Shown here in pieces: positions 30,620-45,800 of a stretch of 64,000 nt of DNA. Position 1 is the stretch's first letter; every line of letters starts with the position of its first letter. The notes beneath the pieces were generated by a model, which saw only the letters and a program-made list of their open reading frames with translations, had not been told where the DNA came from and did not search any database. Source of the stretch: Haliclystus octoradiatus. Taxonomy: Eukaryota > Cnidaria > Staurozoa > Stauromedusae > Haliclystidae. The stretch spans positions 1-64,000 of the forward strand of contig OU744453.1 of assembly GCA_916610825.1 (NCBI GenBank). Direction: 5' to 3'. Made by a program: the position numbers and the translations under genes.

Positions 30620-33600
30620 AGAAGAGACCACTACACACGTTCTAAAGCTATAAATATCATGAGTTGTACCAAACGCACTAGCATCCGATCTTGATTACCA
30701 TCAGTGTGTTACGTAACAGAACATACCTCTACTGCACATGTTCTAAGCTATAACTATCATGGGTTGCACCAAACTCACTAGCATCAGATTTTGATTACCA
30801 TCAGTGTGTTACGTAACAGAACATACCTCTACTGCACATGTTCTAAGCTATAACAATCATGGGTTGCACCAAACACACTAGCATCAGATTTTGATTACCA
30901 TCAGTGTTTTATGTAACAGAACATACCTCTACTGCACATGTTCTAAGCTATAACTGTCATGGGTTGTACCAAACTCACTAGCATCAGATTTTGATTACCA
31001 TCAGTGTTATACGTAACAGAACATACCTCTACTGCACATGTTCTAAGCTATAACTATCATGGGTTGCACCAAACACACTAGCATCAGATTTTGATTACCA
31101 TCAGTGTGTTACGTAACAGAACATACCTCTACTGCACATGTTCTAAGCTATAACTATCATGGGTTGCACCAAACACACTAGCATCAGATTTTGATTACCA
31201 TCACTGTTATACGTAGCAAAACACATCTAAACTGCACACCTTCTAAGCTATAACTATCATGGGTTGCACCAAACTCACTAGCATCAGATCTTGATTACCA
31301 TCAGTGTTTCACGTAACAGAACATACCTAAACTGCACACCTTCTAAGCTATAACTATCATGGGTTGCACCAAACTCACTAGCATCAGATTTCGATTACCA
31401 TCAGTGTGTTACGTAACAGAACATACCTCTATTGCACATGTTCTAAGCTATAACTATCATGGGTTGCACCAAACACACTAGCATCAGATTTTGATTACCA
31501 TCAGTGTTTTATGTAACAGAATATACCTCTACTGCACATGTTCTAAGCTATAACTGTCATGGGTTGTACCAAACTCACTAGCATCAGATTTTGATTACCA
31601 ACAGTGTTATACGTAACAGAACATACCTTTACTGCACATGTTCTAAGCTATAACTATCATGGGTTGCACCAAACACACTAGCATCAGATTTTGATTACCA
31701 TCAGTGTTATACGTAACAGAACATACCTCTACTGCACATGTTCTAAGCTATAACTATCATGGGTTGCACCAAACTCACTAGCATAAGATTTTGATTACCA
31801 TCAGTGTTATACGTAACAGAACATATCTAAACTGCACACCTTCTAAGCTATAACTATCATGGGTTGCACCAAACTCACTAGCATCAGATTTTGATTACCA
31901 TCAGTGTTTTACGTAACAGAACATACCTAAACTCACTAGCATCAGATTTTGATTACCATCAGTGTTTTACGTAACAGAACATACCTAAACTGCACATGTT
32001 CTAAGCTATAACTATCATGGGTTGCATCAAACTCACTAGCATCAGATTTTGATTACCATCAGTGTTTTATGTAACAGAACATACCTAAACTGCACATGTT
32101 CTAAGCTATAACTATCATGGGTTGCACCAAACTCACTAGCATCAGATCTTGATTACCATCAGTGTTTCACGTAACAGAACATACCTAAACTGCACACCTT
32201 CTAAGCTATAACTATCATGGGTTGCACCAAACTCACTAGCATCAGATTTCGATTACCATCAGTGTGTTACGTAACAGAACATACCTCTACTGCACATGTT
32301 CTAAGCTATAACTATCATGGGTTGCACCAAACACACTAGCATCAGATTTTGATTACCATCAGTGTTATACGTAACAGAACATACCTCTACTGCACATGTT
32401 CTAAGCTATAACTATCATGGGTTGCACCAACTCACTAGCATAAGATTTTGATTACCATCAGTGTTATACGTAACAGAACATATCTAAACTGCACACCTTC
32501 TAAGCTATAACTATCATGGGTTGCACCAAACTCACTAGCATCAGATTTTGATTACCATCAGTGTTTTACGTAACAGAACATACCTAAACTCACTAGCATC
32601 AGATTTTGATTACCATCAGTGTTTTACGTAACAGAACATACCTAAACTGCACATGTTCTAAGCTATAACTATCATGGGTTGCACCAAACACACTAGCATC
32701 AGATTTTGATTACCATCAGTGTTATACGTAACAGAACATACCTCTACTGCACATGTTCTAAGCTCTAACTATCATGGGTTGCACCAAACTCACTAGCATA
32801 AGATTTTGATTACCATCAGTGTTATACGTAACAGAACATATCTAAACTGCACACCTTCTAAGCTATAACTATCATGGGTTGCACCAAACACACTAGCATC
32901 AGATTTTGATTACCATCAGTGTTATACGTAACAGAACATACCTCTACTGCACACCTTCTAAGCTATAACTATCATGGGTTGCACCAAACTCACTAGCATC
33001 AGATTTTGATTACCATCAGTGTTTTACGTAACAGAACATACCTAAACTCACTAGCATCAGATTTTGATTACCATCAGTGTTTTACGTAACAGAACATACC
33101 TAAACTGCACATGTTCTAAGCTATAACTATCATGGGTTGCATCAAACTCACTAGCATCAGATTTTGATTACCATCAGTGTTTTATGTAACAGAACATACC
33201 TAAACTGCACATGTTCTAAGCTATAACTATCATGGGTTGCACCAAACTCACTAGCATCAGATTTCAGTGTGTTACGTAACAGAACATATCTAAACTGCAC
33301 ACCTTCTAAGCTATAACTATCATGGGTTGCACCAAACTCACTAGCATCAGATTTTGATTACCATCAGTGTTATACGTAACAGAACATATCTAAATTGCAC
33401 ACCTTCTAAGCTATAACTATCATGGGTTGCACCAAACTCACTAGCATCAGATTTTGACTACCATCAGTGTTTTACGTAACAGAACATACCTAAACTCACT
33501 AGCATCAGATTTTGATTACCATCAGTGTTTTACGTAACAGAACATACCTAAACTGCACATGTTCTAAGCTATAACTATCATGGGTTGCATCAAACTCACT

Positions 33601-35163
33601 AGCATCGAATTTTGATTACCATCAGTGTTTTATGTAACAGAACATACCTAAACTGCACACCTTCTAAGCTATAACTATCATGGGTTGCACCAAACTCACT
33701 AGCATTAGATTTTGATTACCATCAGTGTTTTACGTAACAGAACATACCTAAACTGCACATGTTCTAAGCTATAACTATCATGGGTTGTGTCAAACTCACT
33801 AGCATCAGATTTTGATTACCATCAATTTTTTATGTAACAGAACATACCTAAACTGCACACCTTCTAAGCTATAACTATCATGGGTTGCACCAAACTCACT
33901 AGCATCAGATTTTGATTACCATCAGTGTTTTACGTAACAGAACATACCTAAACTGCACATGTTCTAAGCTATAACTATCATGGGTTGCATCAAACTCACT
34001 AGCATCAGATTTTGATTACCATCAGTGTTTTATGTAACAGAACATACCTAAACTGCACACCTTCTAAGCTATATCTATCATGGGTTGCACCAAACTCAGT
34101 AGCATCAGATTTTGATTACCATCAGTGTTTTACGTAACAGAACATACCTAAACTCACTAGCATCAGATTTTGATTACCATCAGTGTTTTACGTAACAGAA
34201 CATACCTAAACTTCACATGTTCTAAGCTATAACTATCATGGGTTGCATCAAACTCACTAGCATCAGATTTTGATTACCATCAATTTTTTATGTAACAGAA
34301 CATACCTCTACTGCACGCCTTCTAAGCTATAACTATCATGGGTTGCACCAAACTCACTAGCATTAGATTTTGATTACCATCAGTGTTTTACGTAACAGAA
34401 CATACCTAAACTGCACATGTTCTAAGCTATAACTATCATGGGTTGTGTCAAACTCACTAGCATCAGATTTTGATTACCATCAATTTTTTATGTAACAGAA
34501 CATACCTAAACTGCACACCTTCTAAGCTATAACTATCATGGGTTGCACCAAACTCACTAGCATCAGATTTTGATTACCATCAGTGTTTTACGTAACAGAA
34601 CATACCTAAACTGCACATGTTCTAAGCTATAACTATCATGGGTTGCATCAAACTCACTAGCATCAGATTTTGATTACCATCAGTGTTTTATGTAACAGAA
34701 CATACCTAAACTGCACACCTTCTAAGCTATATCTATCATGGGTTGCACCAAACTCAGTAGCATCAGATTTTGATTACCATCAGTGTTTTACGTAACAGAA
34801 CATACCTAAACTCACTAGCATCAGATTTTGATTACCATCAGTGTTTTACGTAACAGAACATACCTAAACTTCACATGTTCTAAGCTATAACTATCATGGG
34901 TTGCATCAAACTCACTAGCATCAGATTTTGATTACCATCAATTTTTTATGTAACAGAACATACCTAAACTGCACACCTTCTAAGCTATAACTATCATGGG
35001 TTGCACCAAACGCACTAGCATCAGATTTTGATTACCATCAATTTTTTATGTAACAGAACATACCTCTACTGCACGCCTTCTAAGCTATAACTATCATGAG
35101 TTGTACCAAACGCAGTAGCATCAGATTTTGATTGCCATCAGTGTTATACGTAACAGAACATAC
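30620..35163. repeat. 100 bp minisatellite, about 45 units, with higher-order structure
   Basis: The unit contains GTTCTAAGCTATAACTATC, ATGGGTTGCACCAAACTC, TAGCATCAGATTTTGATTACC and CAGTGTTTTACGTAACAGAAC; units are 100 bp in the early part (for example 30731, 30831). Two main variants differ at ACATG/ACACC and CACC/CATC. A truncated unit (CTAAACTCACTAGC) recurs at 31927, 32584, 33042, 33490, 34148 and 34806; the last two intervals are both 658 bp, marking a higher-order repeat. The proximal end coincides with the 5' splice site of an exon of the coiled-coil gene. Confidence 0.95.
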
Positions 35164-38100
35164 CTCAGGAATAACTTCAGTTACCAGTGCTCTTGCTTGG
35201 TCTGGCTGAGCTTGATTGACTTGTGATTCTCGACGGTACGTGACAGAGTAACACAGGCTAAAGTTAGATGTTGGCAGTGACTGGATTGATGAGTTGAGAG
35301 CCTTGGCCTGAAATATGCAGAAAAAAGCGCACAATCAATTTCCGATTGACTTGAATAGAAATACAGACCAATGATTGGTAGGCACTTAATTAGTATAGTA
35401 TCAAGGGAGCAGAATGAAATGAGTTAATTGGTTAATTTGAGTTTTCATTGGTCGATGTTAGTATGAGCGTGCTGCAAAGTAAGAAAATCATACAAATTAA
35501 TTAAAAATGATAATAATGACATAATCACGTCGTCACATAATTGAGTATGATGCCGGTACCTCTTTGCTGATGGTGACAATGTCTTGGACTAATGTTACAT
35601 TAACATCTGTTATGATACTTTGCAGAATCTGCATTTGAGTTGCTACCTGCATGAAAGGATAACAATATTATTTATCACATGGACCTACGTGAGTTACTGT
35701 GGGTTACACAATAATTTATCCTGCCAACATTTGTTGAATCAGAAACATGTCACAGTACATGACTGTCAATAATTTATTTCACCAGATGGAAAATGATTGG
35801 TAATTACAATTTGTTAAAATTAGAAAGAATGTATGGTGTAAATATAATGATACAATACAGTAGTGTAGTTACAGCATCATCCTTATGATTTGAGACTACA
35901 TAAAACTTCCCTTCTTTTTGTTTAAAGTAAACTACTGCAACGGCTATCTAAGCTTTTATATGGTCGGTTCAGAGAGTAATTATCAACACCTCTATCTAGT
36001 CTCTGGAGTGCTTCGGGGCTCTGTCTTGGTCCCTCTTATTTCTTCTATATATTGACTTTCGCTAATGACTCTACAACCAATCACATCTCTGAGATGGAAA
36101 TATCGGTGTCAAATCTGGATGAAAAATGCTCACAAACGCTTGTAATGGCTTTCAAATGTTTTCAGAATATATCCTTAGTTGACAAACATCCAACATCCAA
36201 CATATGGAGGTCTTATCAATTATAATGTATCTATGATTAACCCTGAACAAATATTGATAATATGAAATTGATACAGCCTCTTGCGACATACCATTGCATT
36301 TGATTGATTGTAGGTAAGATCCACCATCTCCTTCATTTCCATTGTTAAAGAGGTAGTGGTTGCATTGACTATTCTAAGTTGTTGCCATAGTGACGATGTG
36401 TTTGCTTCTGACTGGATTTGATTGGCATTCAAATCTGCTAACAATTGTGTTGCTTTGTACATAGTCTTTTCTAGATGAGATGTTGCCTGCTGAAGCATCT
36501 CAATAGAACTCCCTGTGGTTTGATTTGTTAGAACAAGATGGATCATCTGGACACATAATGCATTGCGATCAATTACAACAACAACAACAACAACAACAGT
36601 AAATAAAACAAACACTTTAAATAATGGTATCATATAATTAATGGTGTTGTCTAGTACCGTTCTATTAAATGCATCAGTGGCATGCTCTTCACTGGAGAGT
36701 CGAGAGTTCAAATCATCAATCTGAAAAGTAAAACCAGATGTAATTATATCGTTCAGCAAACTTTTGTAATAGCCTAACGTGTCTTATAACTCGATCCTCC
36801 AACCCAGAGAAGCTATTATTCTCAAAGGTTTTTGAAATGGGTGCAAAAAAACGAAAAACGATGCAAAAACACAAAGGACGATGCAAATAGTGAATTTTAA
36901 ATATAAATCAACATTAATATTATCAATATTATCATTCTATATTATATATAATTATTATTATTATATATTAACAATATTATCTTGTTTGGTTGAGAAAACA
37001 GTGGGAATGAAAATGAAACAATAGAGATAAAATTTAGAAAAGCAGCAGCAAACGTAAACTCTTTATGAAAAAGAAAGTATTTGTTGTTTTTGTTGATAGA
37101 ACTGATGACATGACTGACGGAATTGCTACTGAAACAACGATAGAAGCCATTGACGAGATGCAGGCCAATTGAACTAAACTAATTGTTTCTAGAGTGTTTT
37201 TATGCAGAACATAGAAACAAGAAAGGAGCTGAATAAGTAGGTTAATATTTATGCTACAATTGTAAATATTCTTTGAATTTAATCATACTATACAGTGGCA
37301 ATAAAGAAGTTTGTGTGAGGTTGGGTAAAGTGCGGGGCAGCGAGGCACTGCGAGACATGCGAGGCACTGTAACTTTCAATTTAATCCAATCATCCAATTC
37401 GTGTTCATATGCCTCCAAAATGGGCACAGTAATATTGCTATCGTCTTTGTCGACTTCTAATTGTTGTAATTCAATCAATACACAGCCTGTTCATTTACTG
37501 CATATTGAAATGGTTTATGAAAAAATTTCCTGGACTACGGTAATACTGTGCGCCTATCGATCTCAAACAGTTCAATCTAATTATTTCAATGCTATTTCCT
37601 TTGATTCGTAAAATGAAATGAGTTCTCTAGATGTATTTCGGAATTACGTGTCTGGTTTATGGAGATCAAATTGTTGTTATTTATGTATTTTAGTGTTTCT
37701 TTAGTAAGGTTAAGATAAAATAAAAAAGAATTAACATAAAAAGTATATCTGATGATGGGAATTGAGCCACTGACCCCCACAAATCGACTTTCATGGCGTG
37801 TGTTGTTGTGTTCACTTTTAATTTAAATCTACATGTATCAACGTCACTGTCTAGCGGTGTCCTTGTTATGCAAGCATTTGTATTGAGTTAATTATTACAG
37901 CTACTTCGGTGATTTATTAGTTGAAATAAATTTCACATTAAATTATTAATGTTTACAGGAAGGGGGTGTGACCGTGTGTTTCATCACCACTGTGCCAAAC
38001 TTATGACACTTATTTCGGACGACGTCTGGCAGACAATATTCTGAATACAATATTTAAACGAGGTACACTACATTAATAACAATATGTACATTGTACGGTA

Positions 38101-39723
38101 TCATTTATTTAATATTGATCGATGGTCAACGACATAACAACAGCACTCGACAGTAGTACTGACAATTTAGTGGTTAATAAGTGGCTTAGTGCATGCAGTT
38201 AGTTAGTCTCGATAAAGAAAACTATGCCTCGCAGTTGCTCGCACATTACCCTGACCCAGTTTGTGTTTGAAAATAGAGAATACGGGTATTTTGATGGATG
38301 ATAATCCTGAATCTCACTACAGAAGAACAGATATTTAAAGACTATAGCATGACCAGCAGTCTTTGCATATTTTTGTCTCTGAAATCTGGACCCAGATTTC
38401 ACTCACTCGTTTTTATGATACACGGTCCGCTTTTGTGTCTCCTTTGCACACACACGCGAATTTGTAAAATCATTTTGTAAAACAAACATGGAAGCATCCC
38501 TGCCAAGTTATTTATCAACAAACATGGCTTTGCTCTGGCTGGACGGCGACGGCTCTGATTTTTTACGGAAAACTTGATTTTTAAATTTTAGGTCGAATTC
38601 AGTTGCATTTTCAAAATTAAATATAGCCTATGTTCAAACCACAAAAGAGGGCTTTCGAATGATGTATAATGTTCTGGATTTTTTGCATGGTTTTTGAGAT
38701 TAGCGCGTACAAAGTTTTGAAGGTCATTTTTATATAGCAGTAGAGAGCAGAGATTTCAATGTTTTTCTATACCATTCATTCATGTGAATTGTAAAAGTTA
38801 GAATCATATGAATTTAATTAGTATTTACATTTTATTCAAGTTGCTTTGGTTTGCGTCAAACTTATCAGCAGATTCAGGTAATCTAGATTAATCATGACTC
38901 CGCTATTTATTTGTAATCCGTATATATTTATTGGCTATTTATAGCCATAGACTTCAAATTTCAACACCGTGGTATGTACTTGCACCTACCTACCAATGTT
39001 TGTAAGCATTGAGTTTTATTCAAAATTGAAAATTATATGTAAGCGCCAATGTCATTTTCCAGAAGTTTAGCCTCGTTTCTTGTAATTAAAACAACAAAAC
39101 AATGCAAAGACTGCTGGTCATTCTAAGTTCTTTAACTATCTATGACCTTGAACCATGAACTTCCGTTTTGCATTTTCATTGCCAAACAATAATCGGTTCA
39201 ACATAGATGATCAAGTTATTATGGAAAACAATTGTCCCATTCTTAATTTTCAACTTTTCTGCAGTGACTTGAGTGCACCAGAAAGTTATGGATAAAATGG
39301 ACACTGCGAGCCAATTGCTTTGTAAAATAACACTTTTATCTTATTGCTTACTGTTTGTTGCTGAATTGTTGAACTATTGATCGCTTGCGTCACAGCAAAC
39401 TGTTGCGAATTCTATAAAAAGTTAAACATAATTATTCAAAGACAACAGAAGTGAGTTGTGGGATTCACATGTGAATTCATAAACAAATTATGGTTATGCA
39501 CGAAATCTTACCAGTAACGACAAAGCATTGGTTAAATTCCTTTCTAGTTGTTCAATTCGACGCAGCAACGATAGGGGATCAGCAGTCATTGAGCCTGTAT
39601 CAACCATGATAGCATGTTAGTATGTGTCATTCAACAGATATAAATTATGTACTATAATAATTAACATTCATGCATTTAAATCCATTGCTCAGAACGAAAT
39701 GTTATCCAAGTGGTTTAAAATGC

Positions 39724-39806
<83 letters not shown>

Positions 39807-42800
39807 GTTATTATTATTATTGTTATTGTTATTATTATTACAGTATTATTACAATACTATTATTATTATCAGCAACCAACTACTGAACAGACAGACAGAA
39901 GAACATTTTCATAGAACGTTTCCACAAATGTTCTGTGTTCTATCGCTGCACATCGACAGGGTGCCAAACGATAGAACATTTGAAATCAATTCAACAAACA
40001 TTGCTTTCGCTCCTATATTTGAGAACATGGTCTTATTTTCCTATGTTTTTGTCAATGCCATCAGAAATTCAATAGACAGAAAATGTAATTGAAATTTTGT
40101 CCTCGGCAATGGATCTAAATACAGTTTTAGCAGTTCTCAGAATTAACTCAAAAAGTCTTCAGTGTATCTGTATGCATTTGACATAATTACTTTTTTATTA
40201 AAATTTACTAAAATTTAAGTACTATATATAGAGATAAACAGAAAACATAACTATAACTTCCAATTCTTTTTATGTTAAATTAATCCTTGTGGATAAGCCT
40301 GGTTCCCATATAGCAAATTTGCCTGCAATCGTTCTGGCGACAAATTATAGGTAAATTATTACCCTCCAGGCTATTGTTCTACCGGAAGCCGTAACATTGC
40401 CTGCGACTGTCTCAAAAGTTGAACTGGTTCAACTTTTGCGGTTGCCGTAAGATAGCATATCGAAGACCCCGACATCCGCCGTAAGGATTTAATGATGCTG
40501 TTGTTAAACGATACATCACATGGTCAATATTATCCAATGAAATCAGTTCACGAAAAACAGGGGTTGATTTCCCCTCCAATGTAAAAATCTCAGAGTTACT
40601 TTGCAATATTACATTGTCATTATTGTAAATTATTATCAAAGAAAAGAAAATATTGTGGTATTGTAATACAATAAATGTCCTGCATCACAATAAAAAAATT
40701 GACGCTAAAATATAGTAAAATACGCTGCACGTTATTTGTTGTTTATTCAATGAATAGACATGCAATTGTTCAAAGATAAAATACAAGGTTTTTAATACTA
40801 TGGAGTTAGTCGGGTCCCAGCTCTAAGGCTATCGCCGGTGCGTCACTGGCATGTCTACGGTGCCTGCAGTTCATTGCCGGCACTATCGCAGGCATTACCG
40901 CCGTCATGATCGCAGGCAGTGTCGCAGGGAAATTTGCTATATGGGAACCACGCTTTAACATAGATTTCTGCCGTCACAAGCTTTAATCCGCTACTAGGCA
41001 ACAACCAATCAGAGCAGAGACGAGAATAGCATGAGACGCAGGGTCTTCAACATTCCACTGCATCTGCAGAACATCCAAATGTTTTAGACTCCTAGTCGAA
41101 AACAAATTTGTCCAAAGAACATTGGACAGATCAGAATGTTCTGTTCAGTAAACCTGCCAAATGAGGTTTTAGACTCCTAGTCGAAAACAAATTTGTCCAA
41201 CGAACATTGGACAGATCAGAATGTTCTGTTCGGTAAACCTGCCAAATGAACGGACATGAAAACGAAAATTCATGTTCATTTGATGTTCTATGATAATGTT
41301 CGTCTATTTGGTCAAGGCTTTAATAGCGGTCGGTACTATCGAAGTAGTGAGCAACATATTTGCAAATAGTATTATTATAATATTATAAGCTAGGGCCAAA
41401 CCGTAGAACATTTGCTATCGAACATTCGTGCAAATGTTCTGTTTTTTTTCTAATGTTCCGTGTTCTATCGACAGGGTGCCAAACGGTAAACCTATTATTA
41501 TGAGTGAGGGTTTAATATTTCTGTCGGTTCAGTGAGGTGAGCATGGTCGTTCTTTAACAGCCTCGTAGAAATTTGATGCAACGTTCCCGGCTCCCCGTCG
41601 TCGTGGCTGCAATAGAGGTATAAGTACTAGAGCGTGAACCACGTGACTTCTCTTTGGAGGCAGATGTCTCCACGGCAGCCATTTTGTTGGAGGATAAATC
41701 TTCGAATTTAATGCACAAGTCAATGGAGTTTTCCGAATTTTTTTTACTTTTTTGCTATCCTAGGCAACATGGTTCAATTTTGAAAAAATTGAGACACTGT
41801 ACCATTGGCATGTGACATAGATTAATTTTTCTACGGGAAAGATTTTTAACTTTTTGAAGCACAAGTAATTTTGATCAGTGTTTTTGTGGAGATGTTACTC
41901 ACACGATGAAGAAACAGGAATATTATTCCGTAAATTTTCAACAAAAGGTAATGTTGAATGAAGCATAGACAGTTGAATCTTCCTTGTTTTGCGTAACAGA
42001 TATTTGCTGACAATTTTGAACTAGTAACAAGTTTCACGCCTACGCGTAAAAAGTCTCTATATGATATAATCTATAACTTGAAATATCATCATGTATTTAG
42101 AAAGCGAGGCATATCAGCGCGGTTTTGAATGTGAGTGATGCAATCCAATCAAATGTATTTACACTTTTCAAACAATCAAATAACAACATAATATTCTAAC
42201 CAAAACATTCAACAAATAACAGTTAATTTGTTAAAAAATTGCCCATTTTCAAGATGTGCAACATATATGTCGCAACGTTTTCATAAACTCTGAAAAGAGT
42301 TGCTATGTGCATATAATTTATTTATTTACAATTTATGATTATTTACAAATAATTACGACAATGCTTCTTTATACACTATATGTTTCAATAGAAATCAAAA
42401 CAAATCAAATAATTTATATTATATCTATACATTTACATTATTTACATTATTACAATTCAATATTTGAAATTGAGGACATTTTCACATGTAGTTAATGTGT
42501 AGTTTACAGACAGGAAGTAATTGCCGTCTCCACAGTCATGTCAATGACCTTATGTTTAAAAAGTTGTGATGTCTTGAATTGACACAAATTAAAAAGTTAT
42601 CTCATTGCGATTTCTTTCAAGTTCTTTGCTAGTGAGAGCGTAGAACATTAGCATCGCTTTGAATTGGAGGCAATTTGTGCTAGGATTACTTTAGTAAAGT
42701 AGAAACCAAGATTTACTGCTGCGTCAGCTTTACCTCTGTTATAGAGCGTTTTCCCCTACGTCATCAGTCTACGTCACTGTAGCTTCCGTCTGCCATTATG

Positions 42801-45800
42801 GGGTTCCTAATCTTTTGAAAGCGTACGGTTGAAAACGCAGTTGCAATTTTGTGATGCTTGCTGTCACTTTTCATTAATCGATGATCACGGATCATACCAC
42901 TTGTATACCTTCTTTCTCGTTGTTACAAATACTCAAATATCAATTACTATTATGCCGATGTGTTTAATGGTTGGATGTGGCCGAAAGACTGGCAAACGTC
43001 AAAACAAAAACCAAACTAATGTCGTTGTAGAGAAAGTTCACTTTTCAAGAGTTCCAGAGATAATCACAAACCAAGGAGAAGCAGCTAAAAACCTCTCGAC
43101 TCAAAGAAGAACCCTCTGGATATCAGCTATTTGCAGGGTGGGCATAACTGAAAAGATTTTAAGAAACGATCGTGTTTGTGATAAACATTTTGTCAGTGGT
43201 AAAGCTGCTCGGCCATTTGATAAACATAACCCTGATTGGGGCATACCAAGTTTACTGTTGGGGCATACCAAAGTCTCGCAAGTTAACAGTCAAGGTTCTT
43301 GTGAAAGAGCTACAAGAACACAGGAGCAAAAAAAGGGCATGATTGAAAATGCTGATATTGAGCTAGCATTGAAATTATCAAAACTGGACGACGATAAACA
43401 AAATACCGAAAAGGCTGAAAGCTCTGACTACGACCAAGATGAAATTGTTGATTTTGATATTGCTGATAATGATTATGGTGACTATGAACCTTTGAAATAT
43501 GTTGATTCATCGACCCAGACATCAGAATTCGAATACTTGATGCCTACATCAAATTTAAATCCTTTTGAAAAGTCATAATTTGATGGCGATGGCGAAAAGA
43601 CGAAATTTTATACTGGTTTGCCAAGCTATGAAATATTGGTTACCACTTACGAATTCGTAGTTCCTTTTGTAAACAGGAAAAATACAACACTAAGTCTACT
43701 TCAAGAATTTGTGGCAGTGTTGATAAAGCTACGCTTGGGTGTACCGTTCAAGGATCTATCATATCGGTTTGAGATGTCAGTGTCTGCTATTTCAAAGATA
43801 TTTTCAAGCTGGATGCCTGTTCTTGATGCCAGACTTTCTGCACTTATATCATGGCCTAACAGAGAACAATTATGGTTCACAATGCCAAATGCTATCAGAA
43901 AGGCTTTGGACACAAGGTAGCAGTCATTATAGATTGTTTCGAAGTATTTATGGAGCGTCCGTCCATCTTATAAGCACGAGCGCAGACGTTTTCCAATTAT
44001 AAGCATCATAACACTGTCAAGGTATTGACTGGAATTACCCCTCAGGGTACAATTAGCTTTGTCTCTGAAGCATGGGGTAGTAGAACCTCAGACAAATTTT
44101 TAACAGAGAACTGTGGCATTTTGAAAAACTTACTACCTGGAGATTATGTTCTCGCAGATAGAGGTTTTACCATTCAGGAGAGTGTAATGATGACAGGTGC
44201 AGAACTGACAATCCCTGCATTTACCAAGGGTGTTGATCAACTTGATCCAATCGATGTTGAGAAAACTAGGACAATTGCGAATGTTAGAATTCATGTCGAA
44301 AGAGTAATTGGACTGTTGCGTCAAAAATACAGCATTCTGGAAAGAACACTTCCGATTGACTTCATGACACCTCGTGGGTCAAATAACGTTCCTACAATTG
44401 ATATCATTATAAGAGTATGTTCTGCACTTGTATACCTATGCGCACCTATCATAGCTTTTGATTAGAACAATATGCCTGCACAACACAATGTAACATCTTT
44501 CATTTTTACGATGACTTCAAATTGTAGGCCTATTTATATAAATAGTGAATAATTTTATTTACCAAATCATGTCATCATCATCATCATCATCATTTATTCA
44601 GAACCTTTAAGTTATACATAACTTTTTTTCAAAGGACTTTTTTTTTCAAATGTGCAAATGTGCAACTGTATCATATTAGTAAACAATCTTTGGCAATATC
44701 TTGCAGTAATTACCATAATTTATATAGATTTTACAGCATTTAGTATTCACAAATAAAAGCAAGGAACGTTCACTGCTCACATACTGCTTTTTCTATCTTC
44801 TAAGCAAATACCACGTCACATAGTTTATCTACGGTAACTTTTTAATTACTTGAATTATATTCTTGTCTGATTTGCTATTTAAGATGTTGTTTTTGTGGAT
44901 CTACCTTCTGAATGATACAACCTAATCAGGCGCGGATCCAGGAATTATTTTATGGGGGTCAAAATTAATTACGTCACTTGCCACACCCATTTTGACCACG
45001 CCCATTTTGTATACCAAAGAAAGATTGAGCGAGAAGATTTGAGTCAGTCAAAGAATCACACAATGATAAACATACAATTACAATAAATGTTACATTGGAA
45101 TGGCTATCTTGCCATAAATTTATATAATTTTATCGAATTTCCCTTCACCAAGAACTAGTCTTCAATCTCCACTGTACAATTCAGGTACAATCTGCAATAT
45201 TGAAAAATGGCAATCCACAATTAAGGAATATTTATATGAACTTAGGCCTACTATGAATACGTACACGTATTAAAGGGGTTTAGTATAATATACCTCAAAT
45301 TGGTGACAAGGCTAAATTCATATTTTATTTCAGGAACGAATTTTGCAAAGTATATAGAGCCACAATATTTTTCTAAGTGAAAATCTTAACCCATTACAGT
45401 ATTATATTAGATTCAAAGTGGTAGTATCGCGCTTCCCGTACTGCCCCGTTTTTTATATCAACAGCGGGGCTGGCTTGCTTTACTTTCTACTTTAGGTAAA
45501 CTAATTTTGATGTCGGGCTATATTTAAATCAATTTCTAGAGATATAAACAGGGACATGCTGATTGCTCTATGAACACTTAGACACTCATTTTGAATTTCA
45601 TTATTAGAAAATTGAATTAAATCAAATTAAATCAAATAAAAACTACAATTACATTATTTCAAACATAAATGAGGGTTTGTAATGGTTCATCTGACTTAGC
45701 CCTCTGTACTGTGGTCGCTTATGCAAGATTCAGATTTATTTATCTTCTGTTGACCTTGGAAAATTTGACACATTTGAGTTCAGGTTGAAAAGCGACATAT

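Noticed and set aside
39624-40092. Frames with long runs of Ile or Leu on the plus strand
   Set aside because: Translation of the ATT microsatellite.
42829-42951. The upstream ATG of the transposase as the start
   Set aside because: THAP domains normally begin within a few residues of the start Met; [10 protein letters not shown] at 42952 fits, and the upstream stretch does not look conserved.
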